Source: Rhizopus arrhizus (taxonomy: Eukaryota > Mucoromycota > Mucoromycetes > Mucorales > Rhizopodaceae). Taken from it: a stretch of DNA of 64,000 nt. The stretch spans positions 558,001-622,000 of the forward strand of contig JAKZZE010000021.1 in the NCBI GenBank assembly GCA_024220505.1, in the 5' to 3' direction. Position numbers and translations under genes: made by a program. The notes under the pieces were generated by a model. That model saw nothing but the letters and a program-made list of their open reading frames with translations. It was not told where the DNA came from and did no database searches. Positions 19,126 through 31,464 of this stretch are shown piece after piece; position 1 is the stretch's first letter; every line of letters begins with the position of its first letter.

Positions 19126-19509
19126 GCTGCTTTGCTTTGGCCTCTTCTATCTCTTTTCTGTCTTTTTTTGGTTCTTAGTAATGATGTCTTTTCTTTTGCT
19201 TTGATTGCCCAAGTCCTTGAATCCTTGAATCCTTGTGTCTCTGAATCCTTGAGCTTAGCTTTTTTTTTTTTTTTTTTTTTTTCTTTTTTTTCTTTTGAGA
19301 ACTTTTTGAGTTCCACGAGACTAGTTGATGTATTTTTAGATTAGATGCTGCTATTCTGGTGACATTAGGTAAGTCAAGTAAACTGCTAAAACGCTACAAG
19401 CAAAGAAATACTATGTATTGTTATTATTATTTTATTCAAATAAAAAAAAAGCTATTTTTTATAAACCAAATCCCTATTTTTTTGTATATATAAAGCAATA
19501 TTTATTGCA

Positions 19510-19630
19510 ATATGAATGGTCAATAAAGAAGTATATAAGCTATACAAGTGGTCAATAAAGAAGTATATAAGGCAATATGAGTGTTCGATGAAGAAGTATA
19601 TAAGGCAATATGAGCGGTCGATAAAAGAAC
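19510..19630. repeat. Tandem repeat of about 40 bp
   Basis: Units of the form GGTCAATAAAGAAGTATATAAG followed by GCAATATGAG occur about three times. A related array is at about 22270-22380. Confidence 0.6.
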
Positions 19631-19896
19631 AAAAAGACATATAAAGTAATGTTTTAAAACGTATCATTCGTTGCTCAAACGTTGACTAGTATTAATTGAA
19701 ACGTAAAAAATGCTTTGGTAAAAGAACACTAAATGACATCCTCTTGCTTGCGTAAAAGTTATTTAACGATTACTGAACTGCATCGAAAATCGTTTAAAAG
19801 AGCAATAAAATTCCGTGGAGTTGCGTTAAACTTCGCGTTGTTGCGCTCATTTATGCTAAAAAACTACGTTTAATATCTCCAATTATTTGCAGTGAC

Positions 19897-22037
19897 CACC
19901 GCAAATAATTGGTGATTTTCAACGTTATCAGTCATTGACAGTCACTGCTAACATCAAAATTTCAACGTTCTAAATAACTTTGAATAAACGAAAAAAATTA
20001 AAATGCTTTGTATTGCACCTTTTTGAATTTTAAAAAAAGATTTAGATGCGAAAAAAATAAAGAAATTTAACAATTTTATCATTTTTTTTGTGGTGTAAGT
20101 ATTCATAGAGTTATTCATGTTTTAAAAAAGTGTCTTTTTTTTCAAATAATCTCTTTTTGGAAAGCCTGTTCTCCTCTATCGTTGAAAGACCGATATTTTC
20201 TTTTTTTTTTATTTTTGAGGACAAAATGCGGAAATCAAAAGCATTCTGCGATTATTTTGATCAGAAGATTACATATTAGGAAGGTAGTCTGTGATCTTTA
20301 GCTTAGTTCATTTGAAGCGTGTAACGGAACGTAACAAAATAGTTGCGTTTGGAAAAAAAAAAAAGAAGCTGAAAAATTAAAAGTAAAAAAAAAAAAAGAC
20401 AAAGTTAAAAAAAAGACCTAGTGAAAAAAAAAAAAAAAAGAGCATAGCAATAAAAGGTTCCTTATTCAAATGAAAACAATAATCTGAGAACAAATATGTT
20501 TTATAAAAATACAAATGCTTTTACATTATAACAAAAGAATACGTGTATATTCTAAAAAGAATAAAAAATAAAGAAGCTCTGCTCACATTTTATTACAAGG
20601 CAGTTATAATTAACAAATACAAGCACAGTTTTTTTTGTTTTTCAAGTAAATAAAGTGCTTTATTATTTTTTATGACAGATAACATAATAGAATATATGTT
20701 TTTAAGCTTATATTAGTTCATTACTTACTTTATGTTTGCACATGGGTGTAATTTGCAATTAGCCATTAGCCATTAGCCATTAGAGATGTTAACATTGCCA
20801 GCTTCCTTTACCAAAAAGGGCTTTTTAACAAGAAGCAGTAATATAAGTTTGATATTCTTATAGTTTTATCGTGTTAAACGAGAAACTTTGCTCATGAGGT
20901 TCATGTTCGTCATCCGAATGTGCCATTAGGAATTCCTAATGTAAAAAAAAAAAAAAAACCGACATTAGCCTTGGTTGTTATTTTTTTTTTATAAACTTAC
21001 ATATGGTCAATACTTGAGCTTTTTTTTTTATCTTTTGTACCTTTGACATCTAGTGTATTCCATGAAACAAAACAAGGGAGAAAAAAAAAGTTGTTTTTCT
21101 GCTATAATTTGTTGATACTGACCTTTTTTTTTTTATTTCAAGTAAAAAAAAAAAAAAAAAAAAGAAAAGAAAAAATAATATCCTCCACGTTAAAGATATT
21201 GCACGCAAGTAATAAAACTTACTCAAGCAATGTATAAGTTATCTTTTGGGATACCATTAAATACAGACTACATGAAAAGCAACTGTTTTTGATTTCTAAT
21301 ATGGATAGACAGTGAATAAGTGTAACATTGGTAAACTAAGGCTACAAAAAAACACCTCTTTTTTTTTTCTTTCTTTTTTTTTTTTCTTCGTCTCTTTTTT
21401 TATAAAAGGTAAGTTCTTAATATTTTATAAATTGTATTCCTGTTCTAACGGTACTTGTACTTTAGTAATATTGTATTGATTTCTTTCTTTATGGTTTAAA
21501 TGGTCTTTATAAAGTCTTTTTCCCAGGATTATTATTGCTTCTTCTTTTACTTGTTGGTATAGGCTTGACTGGTATCTTTTTTTCTTTTCTTTTTTTTTTC
21601 ATGGTCCACCTAAAGCAAGGTACTATTACTTTTATTACATATCCATCATAGCTAATAATTATTATAGATGTCTGCTGCTTTTTTTACTTGTGAGCATACG
21701 CTTAGCTAGTTTTTTTCTCTTAGCCCATATAAAGGTACTATTACTTTTATTACATATCCATCATAGCTAATAATTATTATAGATACGTACTGCTTCCTTT
21801 TTTTTACTGATTGGTAAAAGCTCAGCAAGTTTTCTTCCCCTTGTCTATGTAAAGAAAGGTACTATTACTTTTACTATATACATGATGGCTAATAATTATT
21901 ATAGATGAATGCTGCTCTGCTTTGGCCTCTTTCTGTTTCTTTCCTGGTTTTTACTTTGGTTCTTAAGTACTGATGTACTTCCATCTTTTCCTTTAAGTGC
22001 CCTGGTCCTTGTGTCTTTGAATCCTAGAATCCTTGGG

Positions 22038-22068
<31 letters not shown>

Positions 22069-22712
22069 TCTTTTGAGAACTTTTAAAGTTCCACGAGATT
22101 AATTGATGTATTTTTAGATTAGATGCTGCTATTCTGGTGACATTAGGTAAGTCAAGCACACTGTTAAAATGCTACAAGCAAAGAAATACTATGTATTGTT
22201 ATTATTATTTTATTTAAATAAAAAAAAAAGCTATTTTTTATAAACCAAATCCCTATTTTTTGTATATATAAAGCAATATTTATTGCAATATGAATGGTCG
22301 GTAAAGAAGTATATAAAGCAATATAAGTGGTTCATAAACAAGTATATAAGGCAATATGAGTGGTTTATAAAGAGTAAAAAGACAAATAAAGTAATGATTT
22401 AAAAAGTATCATTGGTTGCCAAATTATTTATAACGTAGAATAGACTATGTAAAGCAGCTAACAAGAGAGACGCCTTCGCAGAACGACAATTGGGTCTGTA
22501 TAAATCTACTTAGAGCTATGGATCATCATTTTCGTTAATATCGGCACCATACAGAGACGCAGAATATATTGACAGACATTTAGGTCCTTAAAGGATGCCG
22601 ATATTGACGTCGGCATAAATACCCATTCAATCACAGCTTTTGGCATCGTTAAACAGAAAAGCATATTGCTAAAAATTAACAGTGTGCAGAGTTTGCACGA
22701 TTATTTGCAGTG
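19897..22712. mobile_element. Non-coding element with CACTG-type inverted ends, copy 2 (2.8 kb)
   Basis: It starts CACCGCAAATAATTGG, two bases after copy 1, and ends ATTATTTGCAGTG. It matches copy 1 over about 2.4 kb with scattered differences, mostly in homopolymer length, and diverges over the last 250-300 bp. No ORF is supported. Confidence 0.6.
21600..21920. repeat. Tandem repeat of about 120 bp, three copies
   Basis: The GGTACTATTACTTTTA motif starts at 21619, 21733 and 21858. Copy 1 of the element has two units, so the array has expanded or contracted. Confidence 0.65.
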
Positions 22713-22713
22713 A

Positions 22714-23975
22714 CACTGCACCCAATCACCGTTATCCAAGTTGATAAAGTTGATCTTTTTTGATAGTGGTAATTCTATTAAATGAGTGAGAACTCGGATT
22801 TAAATGTTAGAAAGCTGATTTTTATATCAGAAGAAAGCTTGAAAAAAATAGATTGTAAATCTATAAAAATAATCAAAAGTATATAATATGTTTGCTGAAT
22901 AAAAAGACATTGTATTTTTTAAAAAAATAAATAATTTTCTGTTGTGCTACATGATGCCATACAAGATTACAAATTGGGAAGACTATACTTTTTCAACTTC
23001 AGTGCAATATTTTTTAACTTCAACAAAGATCGAAAACACAGTTCTATTGGCCTACAAGCTCGGAAATCCAAGTGATTGAGTCGTGGCGTTTTCTTTCAAG
23101 CATTCTTCGGCTCTCATGTCGTATTTTACAAAAAAAAAACTTTGTTTAATACAAAAGGAGATTTATTTTGGTTACTAATGAACAAAAGAAAAAAAAAAAA
23201 AAAGAAGAAAGAGTGAAGAGGCACATATGAATAAGAGGGATGAAACTCTTATATAAGTGCATAATATCGCTATAATAATAAGTATAAAAGTATGTGTTTA
23301 TAAATTGGAACAAAAAAAAAAAGAATGTGAATATGGTAGAAAATTTAAAAGATTGAATAAAATATATAAAAAAAAGAAGGATTCTTTTGGCTCTAAAGAA
23401 GTTAAACTTGTTTTAAAGCTGAAAAAGATATGTTTTAAATAGTAAGATCACGGCATAAAAAAGACAGAGTATTTTTGATAATCATTTTTATTTTTTGAGA
23501 GTAAAGAAAAAAAAAGGCGGCAACAGAATGAATGTCTATTATGCTACACGTCTTGAGGTTTCTATGAAAAGGTTAAAAAACAAAAGAAAAAGTATATTGT
23601 TACTGAGTGCTTTTGAAAAAAAAAGTTGCAATGTTGAAATTGTAAAAAAAAAAAAAAAAAAAATTACATTCCCAGCATTGACATTACAAAAGGAATCTCC
23701 ATTCAATGTACTGTTTTAACTTGAATAAAAAAAGAAGCGTTTTAAATTTGGGTTTTAAAAAAAAAGTACTTTAGAAATTTTTTCATTAAAAAAATAAAAG
23801 TGGACCAAATATGACGAAGGTGGAAAGCATCAAACAGAAATCTAAAAAAAGATTCAAAGCCCACGATATAAACGGCAAACTGACTTTATCTGCAACCAAA
23901 TCTACTATCCAGCGATTGCTGGTATGATGTAAGTATCCTGGCTACACCAATCAAAAGATTTTGTTTTATTTTTAG
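22714..23975. other. AT-rich stretch beginning with a third CACTG end; no gene seen
   Basis: It begins CACTGCACCCAATCACC, one base after the previous element's GCAGTG end and resembling its terminus. This could be the left end of a larger element including the tnp2 transposase at 24547, but no matching right end is visible. Several short Lys-rich ORFs over A-runs (23257-23719) look like chance. A short open stretch at about 23812-23925 (starts MTKVESIKQKSKKRFK) has no recognisable motif. Confidence 0.35.
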
Positions 23976-24435
23976 TGTTTTAATCGCAAGATTAAAATAA
24001 AAATTAAACAAAAAAACATTAGCAGCAATATAAAATTAAAATCCTTCTTTATTGCAGATTTCTTTATATTGCGAAGAGGCCTCGCTTTAGGGATAAAAAG
24101 TTGGCATCTATTTATATTCTTTGTGAGCGTAGATATAAAAGATATAGACTCGGTCACGATGTCGTGCTGAAGAACCAATGATTAAGCTAAAGCTTGTCGA
24201 TGTTCTAATATATGCATCTGAAATTGAACAATAGAAATAACAACCAGTCAATTAACTTTGATCTAATTACTTTTTGGGTTGACAATTGATTAGACTCTCT
24301 AGGATGACAGATACTGATCTTATTGTTCTAAATTTGGAAAAGTGTGGAATTGTTCAATCATAGTTTAATCTTTTGTGTATCGTTATTTATTTTAATACAA
24401 CTGATATCATATAGAAAATAACTATGTTTACAACA
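23976..24435. repeat. Solo LTR, family E, 460 bp
   Basis: Perfect target duplication TTTAG at 23971-23975 and 24436-24440. It is the inverted copy of the 460-bp LTR at 62967-63426. In the other orientation it reads TGTTGTAAACATAG...GATTAAAACA. Confidence 0.93.
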
Positions 24436-24546
24436 TTTAGAATTTCAACTGAATTTCAATACTCCTTGGCTGTTGCTTTTGAAATCATATATAAGCGCGT
24501 AAAACAATAGATCAAGTTTATAAAATAATCTTTTATTGTATTTACA

Positions 24547-27500
24547 ATGAACTCTTCAACCCAATACAGATTTAAATGCTACTGTAGCCAATGCTCTGAA
24601 GGAGAAATTGGCAAGTACCAATTGGTTACTCGATGGACTCTTGCTCGCCGTAAAAAAAAAGAAGCTGCTAAAGGTAGTTTACTTACATTTAGATAGTATT
24701 TTTACTGACGCGTTATATATAAATAGATGAAGCAGAAAAGGTTCAAGAAGTTGATGCCAATAATGAGATAATTGAAGCAAATAAAAATGATTCTGATGAA
24801 GACAACGCAGCAGACGTTTCAAATTGGGAAGTGATTGAAAATGATGAAGTGAATTTATCTGACAGTATGGATATTGTTGAATTTGATATGCCTCAAGGTA
24901 ATTATTTCCTAGAAGTGGGTTACTTTTATGAAGGATGCATTACTTACATTGTTAAATTTTTAGTTTAAATCAAGGGATTCCAAAATGATATTGTTGCTTT
25001 TATTGCTGTCTTCTTGACATACTTCCAGTTATTTTTCATATCCGAATATGCTGCTGAAGTGGTAATGAAATTTGCGAATGATCTTGCTTTTCTCTTAAAC
25101 CATCAACCAATTTTTCCCGCAAAATTGGATACCATGCGTAATGCTGTTGGAATCGATTATACTTACAAGGGCATGTTTCGCCTTGTTGTCTGTCCCGAAT
25201 GCCATACCCTATATCAGCCTGAAGAAGTACACTGTGATTCGAAGTGCACCTTTTCTGAATTTCGCATCACATGTAATACCCCACTCTTCAAGCCTGTTAC
25301 GGTTGGTGCAAGCAAGATGTATGCCAACAAGGTCTCTGCATTCAATTCCATCAAGTATGCTTTGACTGTGATGTTCTCACGACCAGGCTTTGAATCAGCA
25401 ATTGAAGCATGGCGCTATCGTACTCGTCATAACAACACTATGTATGATATCTATGATGGTCAATTTTGGAATGAATTCAAGGATAGAGATGGTAATGTAT
25501 TTACCAGTCAAGCTAGATCTCTTTTGTTCACTTTGAATGTCGATTGGTTTCAATCTTCAAAAAGAACCGTGTACTCTGTTGGTGCTGTTTACTTGACGAT
25601 AAATAATCTTCCAAGATCCATCAGATACAAAAAAGAAAATATCATCTTGGTTTGTGTTATTCCTGGACCGAAAGAACCCAAAGACACACAAATCAATAAC
25701 TATTTACAAGTTTTGGTAAAGGATCTGAAGGAGCTTTACTATGGTGACTTTTTTACCTCTACAGCTGATTCTCCCAATGCTCCTGTCCAAGTTCGTGCTG
25801 CTCTGTTCTTGATTGCTTGCGATATTCCTGCTAGCCGAAAGGTTAGTGGGTTTACTTCATTCAATGCAACTGTGTTAAGGATACATAAGATTATAGTCAC
25901 TTTATTTTAGTAAAAGGAATCATATATGATCCTGAATAATATGTTGACATAACTTGGAATCATTTATAACATTATTCCCAACACAGATCAATAAAATACT
26001 TTGATTAGATTTTTATATTAAGCTTTATTCATATTAACTTCACATAGTCAAATAAGATGACATGGTTGTAATATAGTTTAGTGATAGTATGAGCATGTTG
26101 AATAAGGAATGACGATTACTTACCGGATCATCATTAGTCATGAAAACATTTATCCTGACTGAGATATTATTGTTAACAATGATATCCAATCACGGAACTA
26201 AAAGTCTTTATATTCATCCGTACCGTCTCCTTAAATAGTTATATCTGAAACCATCCCAATAGCATAATTGACAATACAAGCTAGGAGCAGGCTAAACTAA
26301 TAATTAGAAATAGTAATCATCTATTCTGTCAAATTGATTATAAATCTGTCCTAATTCTTTATCCGTATCATGTCTATAAATACTCTCACTTTTTACATGT
26401 AGAATTTATTTTTATCATACAATAGTTATCTTAACTTAATAAAGAGATACCAAGTTCTAACAGTATTTCTTTATCTTTGATTGCTATAGTATATTTACCT
26501 AAAACTCCCCTATCCTAAACAAACTGTACCTTGTAATAAATGCTCAACAGCATTTCCTGCTCGTCATAATACAAATCTTCAACGTGATTTTTCTTTTGGT
26601 CTTGAAGATCTTAATGCTTGGTCACTTCGTACCAATATTGAAAATCGTCATCATGCAAGAAATTGGAAAGAAGCATCTACAAAGAAACAAAGGACTGACT
26701 TGGAACAGAAATTTGGTACTCAATTTTCTGCTCTACATGATTTGGAATACCTTGATCTTGTTCGTTGTACTGCCATTGATCCTATGCATGGCCTTTTCCT
26801 AGGAACAGCAAAGAAAATGGTTAAAATATGGCGTACTACTACTTGTGACCTTACCCATGAATTATATTTGACCGATGCTGACTTGAAAGAAATGCAAAAG
26901 GAAGCAAACGACATTATATTGCCAGCACAATACACACCGATCAATCAGAAAATTGCCAGCAATTTTTCTGACTTAAAGGCTGATGAATGGAGAACCTGGT
27001 GTCTTGCTCTTTCGCCCCTTTTACTGATGCCTCGCCTTCCAGTCCGTCATAAAGAAAATTGGGCAAAGTTTGTACAGGCCTGCCATATCATATGTCGTCC
27101 ATGCATTACTCAGAATGAAGCCATGATGGCCCATAAACTATTCCATGAGTTTGTCACTGGTGTTGTTGAATTGTATGGTGCAGAGATGGTCACTCCAAAT
27201 ATGCATCTTCATCTGCATCTAAAGGACTCTATCCAAGACTTTGGTCCAATATATGCATTTTGGTTGTATGGCTTTGAGAGGCTTAATGGCGATATTAAGA
27301 AGATGACAGTAAACTACAAGACAGCGTTCGAAGTTACATATATGAAGAAGTTTCTTTCTGTTGTACACTATGATGACTACATCCGTAACTTACCACAAGG
27401 AATTAAACAGAATCCTGTGATGATGTCTTCCTTTGGTTACTTGTCACCAACGCCTTCTGATTCCCTAGTTGCTTCTTCATCTACTTCAACCTGTTTTGAT

Positions 27501-28178
27501 TTTAGTTTATTTGTCAGCGCTCCTCTACGTTTGAATGATATCTTCACTGGTGCTGAAACTCTACCTCCTGATACGCAAGCTTCTTCTAGACACAAAGTCA
27601 GTGTTAATAGATTGACTCGAGACCATTATGACTATGTTCTTGCCTTTTACAAAATTGTATACACTGATCGAACATTCACAAGTGCGCTAATCCCAGAAGA
27701 ATTTGATGACTTGTCTACAATGGTACTTCCTGATATTTCTCTTTTTTCTGAAATTGAGATCCTTGGGCAGACATATCGGTCAAAGGCATCGCGTACTACT
27801 CGTGGTTGTTACATTGAAGTCGCCTGTAATTCTGCTGTTCTTGGACAAGAGCCTGAAATGCGAATTGGCGAAGTTCAATATTATTTTAGCCATCAACTTC
27901 AAATGAAAAAATCTATCCTTCCAAACGGTCAAGTCTTTATGCCAAATGCTTTTGATGAACACCTCTTTGCTTTTGTACGTTGGTACAACCCTCCTCTTCA
28001 TCCTTTTCAAGGATTTGAATGTCTTGGTGCCGCGTACTACCATAACTCATTTCGACCAGCTGATTCAGACTGTATTCTTCCAGTATCTCGTATATTTACT
28101 TGTGTGGCTATGAAGCAAGGTTATCCTGATAATCATGTTGTCTTTTTACCTCTTCCAAGAAAAACCATTGGTTTGTAA
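24547..28178 (+). pseudogene. tnp2-type (CACTA/EnSpm-like) transposase, interrupted
   Basis: Three exons. Exon 1 is 24547-24673 (starts MNSSTQYRFKC; CYCSQC). Exon 2 is 24727-24897, acidic. Exon 3, from 24964, runs through the solo LTR at 25873-26521 to 28178. Exon 3 carries a zinc-like VCPECHTLYQPEEVHCDSKC; a tnp2 core (YDGQFWNEF, LNVDWFQ, RSIRYKKENIILVCVIPGPK); then PCNKCSTAF and DPMHGLFLGTAKKM, typical of the Transposase_21/tnp2 family. The C-terminal half contains HLHLHLKDSIQDFGPIYAFW. Two defects are visible: TAA as the second codon of exon 3 (CAA by one C-to-T change would restore Gln), and the solo LTR. Removing the LTR and one AACTG restores the frame. Total length would be about 950 residues. 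Confidence 0.78.
25873..26521. repeat. Solo LTR, family C, 649 bp
   Basis: TGTTAAGGATACAT...TATCCTAAACA with perfect target duplication AACTG (25868-25872 and 26522-26526), inserted in the coding sequence of the tnp2 transposase. A second copy is at 34904-35555. Confidence 0.93.
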
Positions 28179-28550
28179 AAAATAAATAAATAAAGTAAAA
28201 AGTAAAAAAAAAAAAAAAATGTCGTATCCCAACATACTTTAAACATGATTCATATTCAATTTATGAGAAATCAGAGTAGTGAATGCTTTACAAAGATTTA
28301 TTACAATCTTTTCTCTATTATTCGGTCATAACTAATTCCACTCCTTTAACTCAATACTAGTTGTTTTAATATAGCTCCTGATGCAATGAGACATAAATGA
28401 AAAATAGATCTACTTAAATAATTATAAACAGTCCACTTGCATAACCAGGAACAGGTCTTCATACTAAAATTTATTCATGCTAGATCTACAGCTATAATTA
28501 ATTAAAGTATCTTGAAAAGGATTTAATTGAATCTTCATGAAAAGGATATA
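28179..28550. other. Intergenic; nothing recognised
   Basis: AT-rich DNA after the tnp2 stop with an AATAAA-like cluster (AAATAAATAAATAAAG) that could be the polyadenylation region. I found no gene or inverted terminal repeat here. Confidence 0.4.
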
Positions 28551-30187
28551 CAGTAGGTCAAAAAATTGCTGCAAGGAATTGCAAAATACCGGTTTTACAG
28601 CTGGTTGTCTATGGATACTGCATGAAACTATCTCAAACATTGATTGTTTGTACCTCACTAGAAGGGGCATTTATTCGTCGATTATCTGATATGGGCAATA
28701 GTTATTGGTGGAATTTGATATTGTTAAAGGGAATTTTATAAACATCCGGCATTTTTTACTTGTTTACATATGTTTGGAATAACAAATTTTAATACGACCC
28801 AACCGGTTGCTAGCATAATTTTTCACATTCTTGACATGATTAGAATGTTGCCAGTATATAAAAGCGCTTACAATTCCTTTATTCTAAATTTTAAATTTTC
28901 TTATTTAAATTATTTCTCTTTTACCTTATTACCAATCGCATGCCTAAACGACTGCCAGAAGAAAAAGTAAACGATCTCAAGCAAGCATTAACTGGATCCA
29001 CATCAACGTACGATATTGCTAAGGAGGTTGGAGTACATGAATCAACTGTTAGTAGATACTCTAGGCGGTTGTTTTCAAATAGGACAATGGGCTCAGCTAG
29101 TAGACCTACATTAGTCTCCAAAGTGACGAAACGGCTAATCAAAAGAAAAGTCATTGAAGGGGTTCTAAAGACTGCCAAAAAGGTACACCGGGAGCTGGTT
29201 CAACTTGGCTATGATATCTCATACCAGTCAGCAATTAACGTCCTGAAATCAATGGAGTTCCATTCTTCAATAAAAAAAAAGAAGCCGTTTCTGACAAAAG
29301 CTCATATGCAGCATCGATTAGAATGGGCCAAGAAGCACCAGGATTGGACAGTGGAAGAATGGCGAAAAGTCGTCTTTTCTGATGAAACCAAGATCAACGT
29401 ATGGGGCTCTGATGGTTGTAAGTATTATTGGAAAAGACCAAGTGATCCTCTTCAACCGCATCATCTAGAGTTTACAGTCAAGCATGGAGGCGGCAAGTTG
29501 ATGATGTGGGGCTGCATAACATCTGAAGGACCAGGATATGCTTGTCAAATTTACGATGGGAACATGAACGCGGATGTTTATCAGCATATATTAGACACTA
29601 CACTTCGTGATACTATGGAGTACTACAATTTCAACTGATCCAACATTTACTTTCAGCATGATAATGATCCAAAGCACAAGGCAAAATCCACAATAGCCTG
29701 GTTAGATAATCATCAAGTGCGCTATATTAGCGATTGGCCAGCTCAAAGTCCGGACTTAAATCCAATAGAACATGTATGGCATCAACTGAAGTTAAAGCTC
29801 AGCTGTTACGAACGTAGAGCAAAGAATACGGATGAGCTTTGGGAACGAGTAGAAAAAGCATGGAATGAATTTGATAAAGAACTTTGCCAAAGGTACATCG
29901 ATAGCATGCCGGCAAGAATTCAAGAGGTTATTAATAAAAAAGGAGGACCAACTAAATATTAATAAATAAACCCATTTCGTTCAAATTTTCGTTTTTTCAA
30001 ATTTTCAAATTGCGCGCCTCATACTTCCTTCAATACTTATCCAATGGGGCTTAAACTCTTTCGGATTTTTCAAGACATGTAGGAAATCTACTATGTAGAA
30101 ACAGAAGCAGTTTGTACCATTGTGACAGGATGTACGCTACAAAAACTGAGAAAAATGGATTCCTTGCAGCAATTTTTTGACCTACTG
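28551..30187 (+). mobile_element. Tc1/mariner element, 1637 bp
   Basis: Terminal repeats start CAGTAGGTCAAAAAATTGC and are identical for about 29 bp at both ends. TA flanks them at 28549-28550 and 30188-30189. It holds one transposase gene with a single stop. Confidence 0.93.
28940..29962 (+). pseudogene. Tc1/mariner transposase with one in-frame TGA
   Basis: 341 codons from MPKRLPEEKVNDLKQ. The N-terminal helix-turn-helix is about residues 5-45 (TYDIAKEVGVHESTVSRYSRRL). The catalytic core reads VVFSDETKIN, then FQHDNDPKHKAK, then SPDLNPIEHVWHQLK; by my count 35 residues separate the second Asp from the Glu. It ends KKGGPTKY. The only defect is TGA at 29636-29638 between YNFN and SNIYF, in the same frame on both sides. 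A CGA-to-TGA change would explain it. The enzyme would cut and paste the element at TA sites in the nucleus. Confidence 0.88.
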
Positions 30188-30379
30188 TAAATACCAGATA
30201 CAATCATATTAAATAAAAATATAACTTTTTTAAGTCTCGTTGAATTTTATAGTCTTTTTTATTCTTACGAGATAACACAAAAAATTAAAATTTAAAAATC
30301 TAAACACCGCGTTTTTTTTTTTTTTTTTTGGTTTATTTATTTTACAATTTTTTTTAAAACAGCAAGTTGTGTACATCCA

Positions 30380-31464
30380 ACTCCATTTCACCACCAAAAG
30401 CCCAAGCGATACTCTCTTCAGTTATATTTTCTTTTTTCAGTTATATTTTCTTTTTTGATAAATTCAGGAACTGGCAACGCGTATTTTCTTTGTACACGAG
30501 GAAGAAACTGGATGCTGCTATTTCCAGTTCTTTGCCTCTTTGCCTTGTCACTTGCTATCTGATCATCCAACAGCTTAAAAATTCGGTACACTGAATATTG
30601 GATAATTAGTTGATTACGCTTAAAAAGATATTGATTAAACTTACAGCAGGTGATCTGTACTTTGGTACACGAACTTCAAAATAATCAACTGTTTTCTTGC
30701 ACAAGACAGACATACGTTCCTTTTCGGTAAAAGGAGTTGTTCTATCTGGATTTTGCTCCAGAAGAATTTCCTCCACCTTGTCCATTGTTTCGTCGTTATA
30801 CATATCTTCTTCTTCAGACATGTATTGCTGTTGAAGCAAGTACTCACAGTTGGGATAGTTGTTATAAACACCTTGATCCTTGTACTGCTCGTATATAGCC
30901 TTACGAGCTCTTGTTTTCTAAAAACGCAAAGTCAGTTATGCGATTATAATACTTTATTTAGCACTTACAGCACTTCTACGAGTAACTTTTGCAGCTTTTC
31001 TTTTTCTCATGAAATCCTCAACTGGATCTATCTCTTCAACACTTGTTATGCCAGCTTTCTTCGCGTAATATTGTCGTTCAAGGTACTTGCGTAGATCGCG
31101 GTTGTTGGTGTCTTTGTATGAGTAATGACTATTCACATAGTCTTGCAGTAATCTAAATACTCTTTGGTTTTCAGCAGACTTCAGAGGCTTTTCAAGGATA
31201 TACTGAGACGATGGTGGCAGGTTGTTGTAGTGATTTCTCACAGCATCCTATATTTCAGAGAAAAGCGATTAGTCTATTTGTTTAAAATTGAATTTTAATG
31301 TTCTTACTTTAACAGCAGTAGCAATCGGCTTTGCGCCTTTGCCTGATTCTGCTTCAAGCTCATCGTATGCTTCTTTGAGCTTGCTGTATGCTACATGCAA
31401 GGCCCGCTTTTCCTCTTGCTCTTTTCGAAGCATCTCTTTCAAACCATCGTTTTCTTTTCTTAGT
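30380..31464 (-). pseudogene. Multi-exon gene of unknown function, 5' end lost (gene X)
   Basis: On the minus strand: coiled-coil-like exon from 31464 (LRKENDGLKEMLRKEQEEKR...KPIATAVK), then GTAAG; exon about 31245-30971 (DAVRNHYNNLPPSSQYILEK, YLERQYYAKKAGITSVEEID, KRKAAKVTRRSA), then GTAAGTGC; exon about 30919-30651 (KTRARKAIYEQYKDQGVYNN, VEEILLEQNPDRTTPF, VPKYRSPA), then GTAAGTTT; exon from 30590 (YRIFKLLDDQIASDKAKRQR, FLPRVQRKYALPVPEF). The joins agree except the last, which is out of phase. A 19-bp tandem duplication near 30418-30457 shifts the frame and creates an early stop. The upstream exon is replaced by the LTR at 31465. Function unknown. Confidence 0.6.

Larger units (their letters stand above)
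17287..19894. mobile_element. Non-coding element with CACTG inverted ends, copy 1 (2.6 kb)
   Basis: It starts CACTGCAAATAATTGG and ends CCAATTATTTGCAGTG with a one- to two-base difference. It is AT-rich with many A and T runs. No convincing ORF exists; small ORFs over poly-A or poly-T runs are chance. About 2.4 kb of it is repeated in the next unit. The CACTG ends suggest a CACTA-like or related DNA transposon without a transposase gene. No target duplication is recognisable. Confidence 0.6.

Noticed and set aside
19891..19900. AGTGACCACC between the two CACTG elements, resembling the LTR/PBS motif
   Set aside because: It is formed by the end of one element (GCAGTG) and the start of the next (CACCGC), so the similarity to the tRNA-derived motif is most likely chance.
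23257..23719. Two Lys-rich ORFs of 61 and 74 residues
   Set aside because: They are created by poly-A runs, show no motif and have no homologue in the window.
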